A DNA stretch of 47,847 bases. It comes from Clostridioides difficile CD160 (GTDB lineage Bacteria; Bacillota; Clostridia; Peptostreptococcales; Peptostreptococcaceae). Every line of letters starts with the position of its first letter. Within the stretch, counting starts at the first letter, position 1. The notes beneath the pieces are model-generated. The model ran no database searches and was not told the DNA's origin. It saw only the letters and a program-made list of their open reading frames with translations. Shown here piece after piece: positions 1-7,761 of this stretch. Both the position numbers and the translations under genes were made by a program. The stretch is from contig NZ_AVHW01000101.1 in the NCBI RefSeq assembly GCF_000449425.2, positions 1 through 47,847 on the forward strand, given 5' to 3'.

Positions 1-448
1 TTTTTGAGGTTGTCGTTCACATAAGTTCGCTACTACCTATGCAGTTCTCTTATGAACTTCTTACATTTCATGAAGCACAGACTATATCTTATCCTTCGCT
101 TATCGTTAAGGTCTACCCACTTCCACTACCGATAACTTGTAGTGTACTTCCCTCAGGAGGAATAGTCGTTGAAGTTTCTCCTATTCGGAGTTTACCTGCT
201 GATTGCCCATTTTAAAGTACTTAGGGTTTAACCTTATACCATCTAACCAATTTTTTCTACTTTCGTAACTTTCACACTTAGGTTTATTTCATCCTTATGT
301 TTTAGTTTGGTTAGCTTTAGGGGTTTCCAGCAATTCAAGTAGTATTGGATAGGTTCTATCCTATCTCTACATATAAGTTTCCCTATATGCCGACTATTTT
401 AGCTACTAACTCACGACTAAAGTCACAAGTGTGCGTAGCTATTTTTTA
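1..448 (-). mobile_element. IStron (CdISt1-type), 5' part only
   Basis: This is the left-hand (5') part of a chimeric group I intron/insertion element. It is read on the minus strand and runs off the window at position 1. The first base of the element appears to be 448, directly after the pentamer TTGAT (449-453 on the complement), which is the target I recall for C. difficile CdISt1. The transposase and TnpB-like genes expected in the 3' half lie outside the window. The element interrupts the end of the ABC-2 permease gene and supplies its last codons and stop. The CdISt1 assignment rests on the intron core plus the TTGAT junction, not on a search. Confidence 0.82.
1..448 (-). ncRNA. Group I intron ribozyme core inside the IStron
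   Basis: The conserved group I core elements occur in the correct order on the minus strand. P lies near 335-327 (AATTGCTGG). Q lies at 206-191 (AATCAGCAGGTAA), and the P4 helix forms between TGCTG and CAGCA. R lies at 167-162 (GACTAT) and S at 85-80 (ATAGTC), together giving a six-base P7. A possible internal guide, GTTAG (410-406), can pair with the 5' exon TTGAT, with a U.G wobble at the splice site. The 3' splice site is beyond the window. If active, it would splice the whole IStron out of the transcript and so spare the interrupted gene. Confidence 0.78.
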
Positions 449-1149
449 ATCAATCCATTCATTGTTATTGTCCCAGCCAAAATTTGAGTTGGAATTGTTG
501 ACATAATTCCATATGGTAAAATTAAATAGAATAATAATTTAAAAACACCTTCATATATTACACCAGGAATTTTCATGTTCATTGGTAATAAATTATCTTC
601 TAATCTCATTATAGCAGAAGAAGATATAACAAAAAATGAAACTGTTCGAAGTATAATCCCTACATCATAAAAAAGCAATGTCATCAATAGTACCATGCAG
701 ATATACATTATTATTGTGATATAAGTTATCTTTGGATTTAATTCAGATACCCCATATAAAACTATAAGTATACTTGCTAAAATTAATGGGGACGAACCAA
801 TATTAATATTTTCAAATGTCAATCTAAATAGTGGGTCTATTGGTTTTGTAATATAGTAATCTAATTCTCCTTCTTGAATTTTTCTTGGAATATCATAAAT
901 ACCAAAAAAGAAAATCGTCATATTTATTGCATTTATTAATGAAAAAGTTCCTATAAATATTAGCATTTCTCCATGTTGCCAACCCCCTATTGAGTCTATA
1001 TGAGAATATATACCATTAAACATTAATAATTGTAATATAAATAATGAACTATCTACAAAAAATGCTCCAAAAAAATCAAATCTAAATACCATCATCTTTG
1101 ATAATTTCATCTTTAGTAACATAAATATTATTTTGAAATTTTTTTTCAT
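439..1149 (-). CDS. ABC-2 type exporter permease, 3' end replaced by IStron
   Basis: A 236-aa integral membrane protein with about five to six hydrophobic segments (for example residues 25-45, 60-80, 140-175 and 205-225). It resembles the paired permeases of ABC-2/DUF990-type exporters. The start ATG overlaps the last base of the upstream permease stop. The frame reads through TTGAT into the IStron, which adds two lysines and a TAG. Relatives are usually about 260 aa and end in another hydrophobic segment plus a short charged tail, so roughly 25-30 residues are probably encoded on the far side of the element. It may be a pseudogene, or a working gene rescued by intron splicing. The substrate is unknown. 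Confidence 0.75.
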   Translation of the reverse strand: MKKNFKIIFMLLKMKLSKMMVFRFDFFGAFFVDSSLFILQLLMFNGIYSHIDSIGGWQHGEMLIFIGTFSLINAINMTIFFFGIYDIPRKIQEGELDYYITKPIDPLFRLTFENINIGSSPLILASILIVLYGVSELNPKITYITIIMYICMVLLMTLLFYDVGIILRTVSFFVISSSAIMRLEDNLLPMNMKIPGVIYEGVFKLLFYLILPYGIMSTIPTQILAGTITMNGLIKK

Positions 1150-2003
1150 TATATCCCCGCCCCATCAAATAATGTTCTCATTCTTTTATATATGATTTTA
1201 TTCACTATAAAAAAGAATAAAACCCATAATGCTATAATAATCAATCCTTGTGTTGCCTCACTGCTGTTTCTATCTATTAGTAACATAGATGGTAAATAAG
1301 CTGTATAATAAAATGGAAATATCTTCATAACTGATACTACAACTTCTGGCAAAAGTATTAGTGGTATCATTGTTCCTGTAACAAATTCAGAGATATTTTC
1401 AATTATCATTCTAAAAAATCCAATCTCAAGAAATTTAAACGACAAAATTCCAATAAAGAAATGAAGTTGCATCATAAAAACAAGCCCTAAAAAAATCATT
1501 AAAATTGAAATAAATATTTGAACTGGATTAGATGTAAAAGCAAAATCCAACTTAAATATGAAAATCCATACAAAAGCAGAAATCATATTAAATACAAAAT
1601 AGAAACATGTCATTCCAAAATTTTTAGCAATAAAATAATTTTGAACATTAATTGGAATAATCATATATTTTGAAAATGTACCTAATTTTACACGATTACA
1701 TATCTCTTCACTAGTACTCTTTGACATATCAATACCTGATAAAAATGAGCTTATTATGTAATAAGACAACATTGAATTAAATGTAAAGCCAGAAACTATT
1801 TCATTTTCACCAAAAACTGCTTTCCATAAGATATAAGCAAATAAAATTTTTATAATAGTAAACATCATATTAACTACTACATCAAATCTCCAGATAAGTT
1901 GTACTTTGAAATTAATTTTGGCTACTTCATAATATCTTCGTATATTTTGTTTAAATTTATAAAACATTGAATGACTAGAATATACCTGATTATAGTTGCT
2001 CAC
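1149..2003 (-). CDS. ABC-2 type exporter permease
   Basis: The second membrane subunit of the exporter, about 284 aa with six predicted hydrophobic segments and a basic N-terminus (KFKQNIRRYYEVAK). I prefer the GTG at 2003: it has GAGG six bases upstream, while the GTG at 2015 has no properly spaced ribosome site. This start lies inside the end of the ATPase gene (14-bp overlap), so translation is probably coupled. It is similar in layout to the neighbouring permease, suggesting a heterodimeric channel with one ATPase homodimer. By family it exports small molecules or drugs; nothing in the sequence defines the substrate. Confidence 0.8.
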   Translation of the reverse strand: MSNYNQVYSSHSMFYKFKQNIRRYYEVAKINFKVQLIWRFDVVVNMMFTIIKILFAYILWKAVFGENEIVSGFTFNSMLSYYIISSFLSGIDMSKSTSEEICNRVKLGTFSKYMIIPINVQNYFIAKNFGMTCFYFVFNMISAFVWIFIFKLDFAFTSNPVQIFISILMIFLGLVFMMQLHFFIGILSFKFLEIGFFRMIIENISEFVTGTMIPLILLPEVVVSVMKIFPFYYTAYLPSMLLIDRNSSEATQGLIIIALWVLFFFIVNKIIYKRMRTLFDGAGI

Positions 2004-2985
2004 GATATTCCTCACTTCCTTTCTTATATATTCTCTCTACAATATTACCTATATCTTCTTCTTCAATTATCATATCCTTGACATCATAATTATCAAAAAT
2101 CCATTTAACAGTTTCATTTCCTCTTTCTTTTGGCATAACTACTGATATCTTATGCTTTGTTTGCTCAATGATTTTACAATCTTTCGGAAATTTAATATCA
2201 GTTTCATCAGCGAAACTAACTGTTATTTTTTTATATTTTTGGAAATGATTAAACAATTCTTCTGTAGAACCATCATATATTTTATGACTATTTTCTACAA
2301 CGATACTTCTACTACATAAGCTCTTAATATCCTCCATATAATGAGAAGTAAGTATAATAGTAGTTCCCTTTGTTTCATTCACTTCCTTTAGAAAATATCT
2401 AATTTGTTTTTGTGCTACAGCATCTAGACCTATTGTTGGTTCATCCAAAAACAATATTTTAGGATTATGAAGAAGAGCTACTATTAGCTCCATCTTCATT
2501 CTCTCTCCTAAAGAAAGTGTTCTAACTTGTACATTTAAATAGTCTGATACCTCAAATAATTCAATAAAGTAATCTAAATTTCTTTTATATTCTTCATTAG
2601 ATATATCATATAGCTCTTTAAATAAAAGAAATGTATCTGCTGGTGTCAATTCAAAGAATAGTTGACTTTTTTGTCCCATAACAACAGCGTACTGTTTTTT
2701 AAAGTTGTTTTCCAACTTATTAGGATAATAACCCATAACAGATATATCTCCAGAAGATGGTGCAATAATACCAGTTAACATCTTAACAAGAGTAGTTTTC
2801 CCAGCTCCGTTTTGCCCTATTAATCCAACAAATTCTCCTTCCTCTACTTCTAAATCAAATGATGATATAGCTGTTTTCTCTGTGTATTTCCTGTTAAATA
2901 AAGATTTTACACTTCCCATAAGCCCTGGCTCTTTCTCAAATCTTTTATAAGATTTAGTCAGTTGCCTAAGTTCAATTATACTCAT
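1990..2985 (-). CDS. ABC exporter ATP-binding protein
   Basis: The ATPase subunit, about 331 aa. Walker A is GQNGAGKTTL, the signature is the variant LSLGERMKMEL, and Walker B is ILFLDEPTIGLD followed by the switch histidine (LTSHYMEDI). The N-terminal extension before the core and the C-terminal 80 residues match the long ATPases paired with two ABC-2 permeases. The annotated start is the second ATG (2985), because the first ATG (3000) contains the ribosome site itself (GGAGG, 8 bases upstream of the second). It is the first gene of the operon and starts only about 30 bases after a strong terminator in the leader, so expression should depend on antitermination. Confidence 0.88.
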   Translation of the reverse strand: MSIIELRQLTKSYKRFEKEPGLMGSVKSLFNRKYTEKTAISSFDLEVEEGEFVGLIGQNGAGKTTLVKMLTGIIAPSSGDISVMGYYPNKLENNFKKQYAVVMGQKSQLFFELTPADTFLLFKELYDISNEEYKRNLDYFIELFEVSDYLNVQVRTLSLGERMKMELIVALLHNPKILFLDEPTIGLDAVAQKQIRYFLKEVNETKGTTIILTSHYMEDIKSLCSRSIVVENSHKIYDGSTEELFNHFQKYKKITVSFADETDIKFPKDCKIIEQTKHKISVVMPKERGNETVKWIFDNYDVKDMIIEEEDIGNIVERIYKKGSEEYREQL

Positions 2986-3016
2986 TTCAACTACCTCCAT
3001 ATTTCATAATTTATAT

Positions 3017-3092
3017 AAAAAAAGCCCACAGGTATATCTGCCTTTTTCTGTGCATGTATTGACCAGCACAAAAACAGAAAACTCCTGTGGAC
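3017..3092 (-). terminator. Intrinsic terminator in leader copy 1
   Basis: The outer stem GTCCACAGG/CCTGTGGGC encloses an inner CTGTTTTTGTGC/GCACAGAAAAAGG stem and is followed by a run of seven T on the minus strand. It ends about 30 bases before the exporter ATPase start, so it must be overcome for operon expression. Confidence 0.85.
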
Positions 3093-3305
3093 TAGAAAAG
3101 TTAATACTTTCTATTTCAACATAATTATAATCAAAATAATACTATGCAAAATTAATAAAAGTGTAGCAGATTAAAGCCTACTACACCATAATTTAACAAA
3201 GTAATATATATTTCAAATACTATCTGTTGTCATATGTCAGTTATCTATAAAGGCAGAATAAGACACACAAATTAAATGTATCAAAAATACACTTAAAAAT
3301 TCTGA

Positions 3306-3368
3306 TTATATAGAATATATGTGTCTCCAACTATTTAATTGTTGGTTACCATTATATAACTCCGACAT
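3306..3368 (-). CDS. Putative 20-aa leader peptide (copy 1)
   Basis: ATG with GGAG seven bases upstream opens a 20-codon frame ending in NGNQQLNSWRHIYSI and TAA. The corresponding frame in leader copy 2 encodes NGNQQINSWRHRYSV. The differences are one synonymous change (His), two conservative changes (L/I, I/V) and one I/R change. A nested alternative frame, MVTNN (3352-3335, GGAG seven bases upstream), overlaps it. Base conservation here may instead reflect RNA hairpins, so coding is a hypothesis. Confidence 0.45.
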   Translation of the reverse strand: MSELYNGNQQLNSWRHIYSI

Positions 3369-3400
3369 CAAGGCACTCCTTTCATAGTATTATTATTGAC

Positions 3401-3429
3401 ATCATATCATAAAGATTATTTATGTTCAA
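3401..3429 (-). promoter_or_regulatory. Promoter of leader copy 1
   Basis: On the minus strand TTGAAC (3429-3424), a 17-base spacer and TATGAT (3406-3401) form a good sigma-A promoter, giving a start near 3394. The second leader has the same -35 and spacer length. Confidence 0.75.
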
Positions 3430-3692
3430 GTATAGATTAAAACTCTAATGCATTTAGATTTATTTTATTTCTTCATAGTTAAATTCAAATCTAATTTACC
3501 ATTTTTCTTTATAGTTTTAAAATGTAATGCTTCTATTAAAATTGATTACTTTTCTATAATAAATTTATTATAAAAAACATACTTCTCTCTACACATAATG
3601 CAATTTATTTAGTTCTATATTATAATATTGTAATAATAGTTTAATTTATAATACACTAAAACTATAAACTGCAAATCTTAAGGAGGTAATGT
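3430..3692. other. Intergenic region before the diguanylate cyclase gene
   Basis: AT-rich spacer between the divergent leader copy 1 and the plus-strand cyclase gene. AAGGAGG at about 3680-3686 is the cyclase ribosome site. Several TATAAT-like hexamers are present (for example TATAAT near 3653), but none has a convincing -35, so I do not assign a promoter. No coding frame was seen. Confidence 0.5.
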
Positions 3693-4649
3693 ATGGAAAA
3701 TAATACGATACAAAAAAGATTAAATGATTTATCAAAAAAGATTTGGCATATTTATGTTTTAAATCCAGAAGAAGAAGGTATTAAATTTATTATCTCCTTA
3801 TTAGAGGATAACCTTACATTAATTGGAACAGGAAAGCATGAATTTTATGAAACATTAGAAGAATTTATTATAAATCTTAAAAAGGATCAAAAAGAATCAG
3901 AACAGATAGACTTTGAAATTATAGATGAATGGTATTCATGTACCAAAGTCACAGATGAAACTTTTATAGTATATGGGACTCTTTGGGTAATAGAAAAAAA
4001 TTATTTAGGAAAAGATGTCTATATAGAAATGGATACTCGCTTTACAATGGTATACAAAGTTATAGATGATATAATTAGACTTATTCATGTGCATCATTCT
4101 ATTCCAAACTTTGACCAAATGAAAGATGAGTATTATCCTAAAACAATAGCTGAAAAAGCACAAGAAGCATTAGCAATGGCAAATGAATTTAAGCAAAAAT
4201 CAGAAAAAGACCTTATGACTGGACTATATAATCGACATTTTTTTGAAGTACATATAAAAAAAATGCTTGAAACTGTTTCACATGGGTATTTTTACATTTT
4301 TGATTTAGATAATTTTAAGCAGGTAAAGGATATATTTGGTCATATTCGAGGAGATGAGATACTAATACATTTTTCAAAAATTTTGACTAAAGTATTTGTC
4401 AATGATGCTATTATTGGAAGACTTGGTGGAGATGAATTTGCTGTCTTTGAATATAGTAATCAATCGAAAGAAGATGTTGAAAATAAAGCAAAAAAAGTTT
4501 TAGAATTGTGTTCTAATGGCAATTCTTGTTCTATAGGTATCTCTAGATTTGAAAATAACTCAGATACTTTTCAATCTTTGTACAAACAATCGGATTATGC
4601 TCTGTATTACTCAAAAAGAAATAATAAAGGAAGTTTTAGTTGGTTTTAG
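3693..4649 (+). CDS. Diguanylate cyclase with NTF2/SnoaL-like sensor domain
   Basis: A 318-aa soluble protein. Residues about 8-130 look like an NTF2/SnoaL-like domain (dense aromatic and acidic segments, with IHVHHSIP at its end). A short helix leads to a GGDEF domain from about 165. The active-site motif is an intact GGDEF at 245-249 (RLGGDEFAVF), so it should make c-di-GMP from two GTP. The inhibitory RxxD site is absent: the equivalent stretch reads VNDA. No membrane segment is present, so it is cytosolic. It is monocistronic with a consensus ribosome site and is flanked by two ABC exporters on the other strand. Confidence 0.88.
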   Translation: MENNTIQKRLNDLSKKIWHIYVLNPEEEGIKFIISLLEDNLTLIGTGKHEFYETLEEFIINLKKDQKESEQIDFEIIDEWYSCTKVTDETFIVYGTLWVIEKNYLGKDVYIEMDTRFTMVYKVIDDIIRLIHVHHSIPNFDQMKDEYYPKTIAEKAQEALAMANEFKQKSEKDLMTGLYNRHFFEVHIKKMLETVSHGYFYIFDLDNFKQVKDIFGHIRGDEILIHFSKILTKVFVNDAIIGRLGGDEFAVFEYSNQSKEDVENKAKKVLELCSNGNSCSIGISRFENNSDTFQSLYKQSDYALYYSKRNNKGSFSWF

Positions 4650-4679
4650 TTTTAAATATATTAAAACATATAAAGTAAA

Positions 4680-4718
4680 ATCCAAAATGGTATGTTTTTA
4701 TTCTATGCCATTTTGGAT
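4680..4718 (+). terminator. Hairpin after the diguanylate cyclase gene
   Basis: An 11-bp perfect stem (ATCCAAAATGG/CCATTTTGGAT) starts 31 bases after the stop. The following T tract is poor (ACTTATATAAAATTT), so termination is plausible but not certain. Confidence 0.45.
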
Positions 4719-4861
4719 ACTTATATAAAATTTATGATTGTTTTAACGTCTGCCTTTTAAAGCAAATGCTCTTCATAAAATATTCTATGATATATACTAA
4801 TAAGCAAATGTAATAAATAGTTTTTCAATTTGACTTTAGTATAACTAATCTCTCGTTTTGC

Positions 4862-5557
4862 TTATGCTTCTAAATAATTTATTGTATTAGCTAGTGATTT
4901 AGTGCTAATAGACGAAACTATTATTGAAAACACTGTAGTAACAATTGTTGGTATCATTGTAAAAGGTGAAAGAGAAAAAATATTAGTAACTAAGGCACAG
5001 AGTATTACTGCTACTACAATTGCTGTTGGCACAGATTTACGTTTGAACCCAATTGACATTGCTATTGCTGAAAATCCTCCTGCTATAATAGCCATCAGCA
5101 ATGTTAGAAAAATAGACTTACTTATTATACTAATTGAGAGATTATCATTAACAATTTGAAAAATTGATTCACTTAAGAAAAATATAACAAACATAAGTAA
5201 ATTACTCAAAACCATTCCTCCAACCGTAAATAAAGTTACTAATAAGAACTTAGAATAAAACATCTTTTTTCTTTCAATTGGATAAGAAAATAGTAACACA
5301 GCTCGTTTGCCAATATATTCATCAATAATAAATCGTGAATGCATGACAGAACTAAGTACACAAAAACATGCCATATTTATAGAACTAACAATAGATAGTA
5401 TCCCTATATAACCAAAAAATTCCCCATCTGAACCTGTCATAGACATATATGCAAACATATATAGCATACAGAAATTACACATAGTAATGACTGCCACAGC
5501 TATTAGATAGATTTTAACATTGGTACGCCTTAATTCTAACTTCATTAAATTATACAT
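4862..5557 (-). CDS. ABC-2 exporter permease, BcrB/lantibiotic-immunity-like
   Basis: About 231 aa with six hydrophobic segments; conserved family sense lies in the N-terminal basic stretch (MKLELRRTN) followed by a membrane helix. The chosen start is the ATG at 5557 with GGAGG eight bases upstream; the earlier ATG (5572) precedes that ribosome site. It overlaps the ATPase stop by 8 bp (ATGTATAA), indicating coupled translation. It should form the channel of a BcrAB-type exporter. By family the substrate could be a peptide antibiotic such as bacitracin or a lantibiotic, but there is no direct evidence. Confidence 0.78.
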   Translation of the reverse strand: MYNLMKLELRRTNVKIYLIAVAVITMCNFCMLYMFAYMSMTGSDGEFFGYIGILSIVSSINMACFCVLSSVMHSRFIIDEYIGKRAVLLFSYPIERKKMFYSKFLLVTLFTVGGMVLSNLLMFVIFFLSESIFQIVNDNLSISIISKSIFLTLLMAIIAGGFSAIAMSIGFKRKSVPTAIVVAVILCALVTNIFSLSPFTMIPTIVTTVFSIIVSSISTKSLANTINYLEA

Positions 5558-6281
5558 AAGTATTTCCTCCACTCATAATATTAAAAAAATAATCTTCAAG
5601 CCCATTTGGAAATTTTTCCTTAACAGAGGCTAAAGTAATTTCTTCTACAATACTACCATTTACAATCACACCAATAATATCTGCCATATACTCAATTTCA
5701 CTAAGAATATGGCTAGATATTAGAATAGTCATATTCTCTTCTTGAACAAGTCTTATAAAAAGTTCTCTCATTTCACGTATTCCCATTGGATCTAATCCAT
5801 TTATTGGCTCATCAAGTATTAAAATACGTGGTTTATGAATAATTGCTCTAGCTATTCCTAATCGTTGTCTCATGCCAAGAGAAAATTGGGATACAGGCTT
5901 TTTACCTGTACTAACAAGTCCTACATCATTTAATGTTTTTTCAATATTAGCATCAATAGCACCCATATATTTAAGGTGTATTTCTAAATTTTCTGTAGCA
6001 GAAAGATTGTCATAAAAAATAGGAGATTCAATCATACATCCAAGTTGTTTCAATATTTTGTTATGATTTGTTTCAATATCTAAACCAAGAATGTTTATTT
6101 GTCCATAAGTTGGATTTAATAGTCCTGTTATAAGTTTAAAAATTGTTGTTTTTCCTGCACCGTTTGCTCCTAAGAAACCATAAATTACTCCCTGTGGAAC
6201 TGTCATATTACATCTATAAATAACTTCTTTCTCATTAAAAGTTTTGGTTAAGTTTTGAACATTAATAATTTTATTATCCAT
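5550..6281 (-). CDS. ABC exporter ATPase, BcrA/lantibiotic-immunity-like
   Basis: About 243 aa. Walker A is GANGAGKTT, the signature is the variant FSLGMRQRLG, Walker B is ILILDEPINGLDP and the switch is SSHILSEIE. SLGMRQRLG and ILDEPINGLDP are typical of the BcrA/peptide-antibiotic subfamily. The start is the second ATG (6281) with GAGGAGA seven bases upstream, rather than the ATG at 6296. It is the first gene of a two-gene operon whose promoter carries two matching palindromic operators. No adjacent regulator gene or histidine kinase is present, so the repressor must be encoded elsewhere. Confidence 0.88.
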   Translation of the reverse strand: MDNKIINVQNLTKTFNEKEVIYRCNMTVPQGVIYGFLGANGAGKTTIFKLITGLLNPTYGQINILGLDIETNHNKILKQLGCMIESPIFYDNLSATENLEIHLKYMGAIDANIEKTLNDVGLVSTGKKPVSQFSLGMRQRLGIARAIIHKPRILILDEPINGLDPMGIREMRELFIRLVQEENMTILISSHILSEIEYMADIIGVIVNGSIVEEITLASVKEKFPNGLEDYFFNIMSGGNTYV

Positions 6282-6401
6282 ATAATATCTCCTCATTTTT
6301 TAATTAATAGAAACTTCTTTTCGCTATGCATTTAGTTACTAAGCACAAATAGCAATATATCTTTACATATAGTTATATAAACCAACTATTTTTAACTTAT
6401 A

Positions 6402-6465
6402 ATAGTCATCATATTGACTATTATAGAATATCATAAGTTTCAAATATAGTCAATATGATGACTAT
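6402..6465 (-). promoter_or_regulatory. Promoter with twin operators for the BcrAB-like operon
   Basis: On the minus strand TTGACT (6453-6448), 17 bases and TATTCT (6430-6425) form the promoter. Two copies of the palindrome ATAGTCA-N6-TGACTAT lie at 6446-6465, over the -35, and at 6402-6421, just after the -10. Their centres are 44 bp apart, close to four helical turns. This is a classic arrangement for repression by a dimeric regulator binding cooperatively on one DNA face. The regulator is unknown. Confidence 0.75.
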
Positions 6466-6563
6466 TATATTTTAATAATTCTATTTTCAAGAGTGATGTC
6501 AAAGGATTATATTTTTTAATTAAAATTGATACTGTTATAGAGAATTTTTCTTAAAAAATCCAT

Positions 6564-6588
6564 AAAAAAGGCTCTACAAAGAACCTTT
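6564..6588 (-). terminator. Terminator after the rsgA-like gene
   Basis: AAGGTTCT/AGAGCCTT stem with a short loop followed by a T run on the minus strand, about 100 bases after the rsgA-like stop. Confidence 0.75.
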
Positions 6589-6687
6589 CCTGTTTTTATT
6601 GTTTAAATCCTAATATAGGTAATTCCTTAATATCATAGTAAACAGAATGAGTAGAATAAAAACAACTGCACTCATATCCTAATTATC

Positions 6688-7761
6688 TTATTTATTTTTA
6701 AAATATTTTTTATTTATCTTTGAAATATTTTTAAATTTCTTTTCTTTTTCCGCCAAATAGTTGCTTTTATCATCTGCGAATATTGCTTCAGTTTTTAGCT
6801 TACGATAAGCTTCCCACCTTTTAGGAGAAAGTTCCTGATTTGCAATGGCTTCCCAAATAGCACAACCTGGCTCTGAAGTATGAGTACAATTACGGAAACG
6901 ACATTTTCCGAAGTAAACTTCTACATCTGCAAAACTTTTATCTAAGCCCTCCAAAGCATGCCACATTCCCAACTGTCGCATACCTGGTGTATCAATAACA
7001 ATACCACCACCTGATATTAAAAATAACTCTCGTCTAGTTGTGGCATGTCGTCCTTTATCATCATCTATGCGAATTTCCTTCGTATTTAGAAGTTCTTCAC
7101 CTAACATACAATTAATTAATGAAGATTTTCCAACTCCTGATGAACCAAGTAAAGCAATAGTATAGCCTGATTTAATATACTTAGAAAGCTCTTTCCAACC
7201 ATCTGGTTCTATAGAAGAAGTAACAACTACATCTACACCCAAAGCTACAGAATTAATTGCATGTAACTTGCGATATAAATTGTCACATAAGTCCACTTTA
7301 GTGAGTACTATTACCGGAATTGCCCCACTTTCCCATGCCATAGAGAGATACCTCTCTAATCGATGAATGTTAAAATCCTTGTTTAGTGACATACATAGAA
7401 AAACAATGTCAATGTTAGCTACAACTACCTGTTCCTCATTTGTCTTTCCAGCAGACTTACGTATGAACAAGCTCTTTCTACGAAGCACATGATGAATAAT
7501 AGCATTGCCATTTTTATCAGTACATCGGTCTAACATAACAAAATCTCCAACAGCTGGGAAGTCAGATGGTATAGTAACTTCAAAACGCAACTTTCCTGAT
7601 ACCTCTGCAAAAAGTTCACCATTCTCACACATCGCACGATAAAGGTTCTTTTCCTGTGATACAATACGTGCAATATACAGACCACTATATTCGATACTCT
7701 GAGCTATAAAACTGTTATCTAGACCATATTCCTGTAAATCAATCTGTTTTATATCTTTCAT
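6688..7761 (-). CDS. RsgA/YjeQ-family circularly permuted ribosome GTPase
   Basis: A 357-aa protein with an N-terminal OB-fold (about 25-100), then the permuted GTPase motifs: TKVD (154-157), P-loop GSSGVGKSS (206-214) and DTPG (about 257-260). A C-terminal zinc knuckle follows (CRFRNCTHTSEPGC). RsgA proteins assist late 30S maturation and bind stalled or immature subunits. It is longer than the usual roughly 290 aa, with a lysine-rich tail (KKFKNISKINKKYFKNK). It is not next to prkC/stp, where housekeeping rsgA usually lies in Firmicutes, so I infer a paralogue. Its ATG overlaps the RNHCP stop (ATGA). The pair sits behind leader copy 2, suggesting induction with that RNA switch. Confidence 0.87.
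   Translation of the reverse strand: MKDIKQIDLQEYGLDNSFIAQSIEYSGLYIARIVSQEKNLYRAMCENGELFAEVSGKLRFEVTIPSDFPAVGDFVMLDRCTDKNGNAIIHHVLRRKSLFIRKSAGKTNEEQVVVANIDIVFLCMSLNKDFNIHRLERYLSMAWESGAIPVIVLTKVDLCDNLYRKLHAINSVALGVDVVVTSSIEPDGWKELSKYIKSGYTIALLGSSGVGKSSLINCMLGEELLNTKEIRIDDDKGRHATTRRELFLISGGGIVIDTPGMRQLGMWHALEGLDKSFADVEVYFGKCRFRNCTHTSEPGCAIWEAIANQELSPKRWEAYRKLKTEAIFADDKSNYLAEKEKKFKNISKINKKYFKNK

Larger units (their letters stand above)
2986..3394 (-). promoter_or_regulatory. Structured attenuator leader, copy 1
   Basis: An untranslated leader of about 410 nt before the exporter ATPase. It aligns almost end to end with a second leader at 8160-8635. Shared parts, 5' to 3' on the minus strand, are: a ribosome site and short reading frame; a CCAAC/GTTGG hairpin; an AGACA/TGTCT enclosing stem; TCTGCCTTT (3257-3249); a GTGTAG/CTACAC hairpin (about 3180-3160); an AGAAAG/CTTTTCT stem; and the terminator. 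TCTGCCTTT can pair perfectly with AAAGGCAGA inside the terminator 3' arm, giving a possible antiterminator. The trigger (translating ribosome or ligand) is inferred, not seen. Confidence 0.72.

Noticed and set aside
1..448. Group II intron or degenerate rRNA fragment at the left edge
   Set aside because: Core elements P, Q, R, S with P4 and P7 pairing are those of a group I intron; no domain V-like hairpin was seen.
3017..3394. T-box or known metabolite riboswitch in the twin leaders
   Set aside because: No T-box consensus (GGTGGTACCGCG-like) and no match I can recognise to c-di-GMP, SAM, cobalamin, THF or M-box cores; downstream genes are not amino-acid or cofactor genes.
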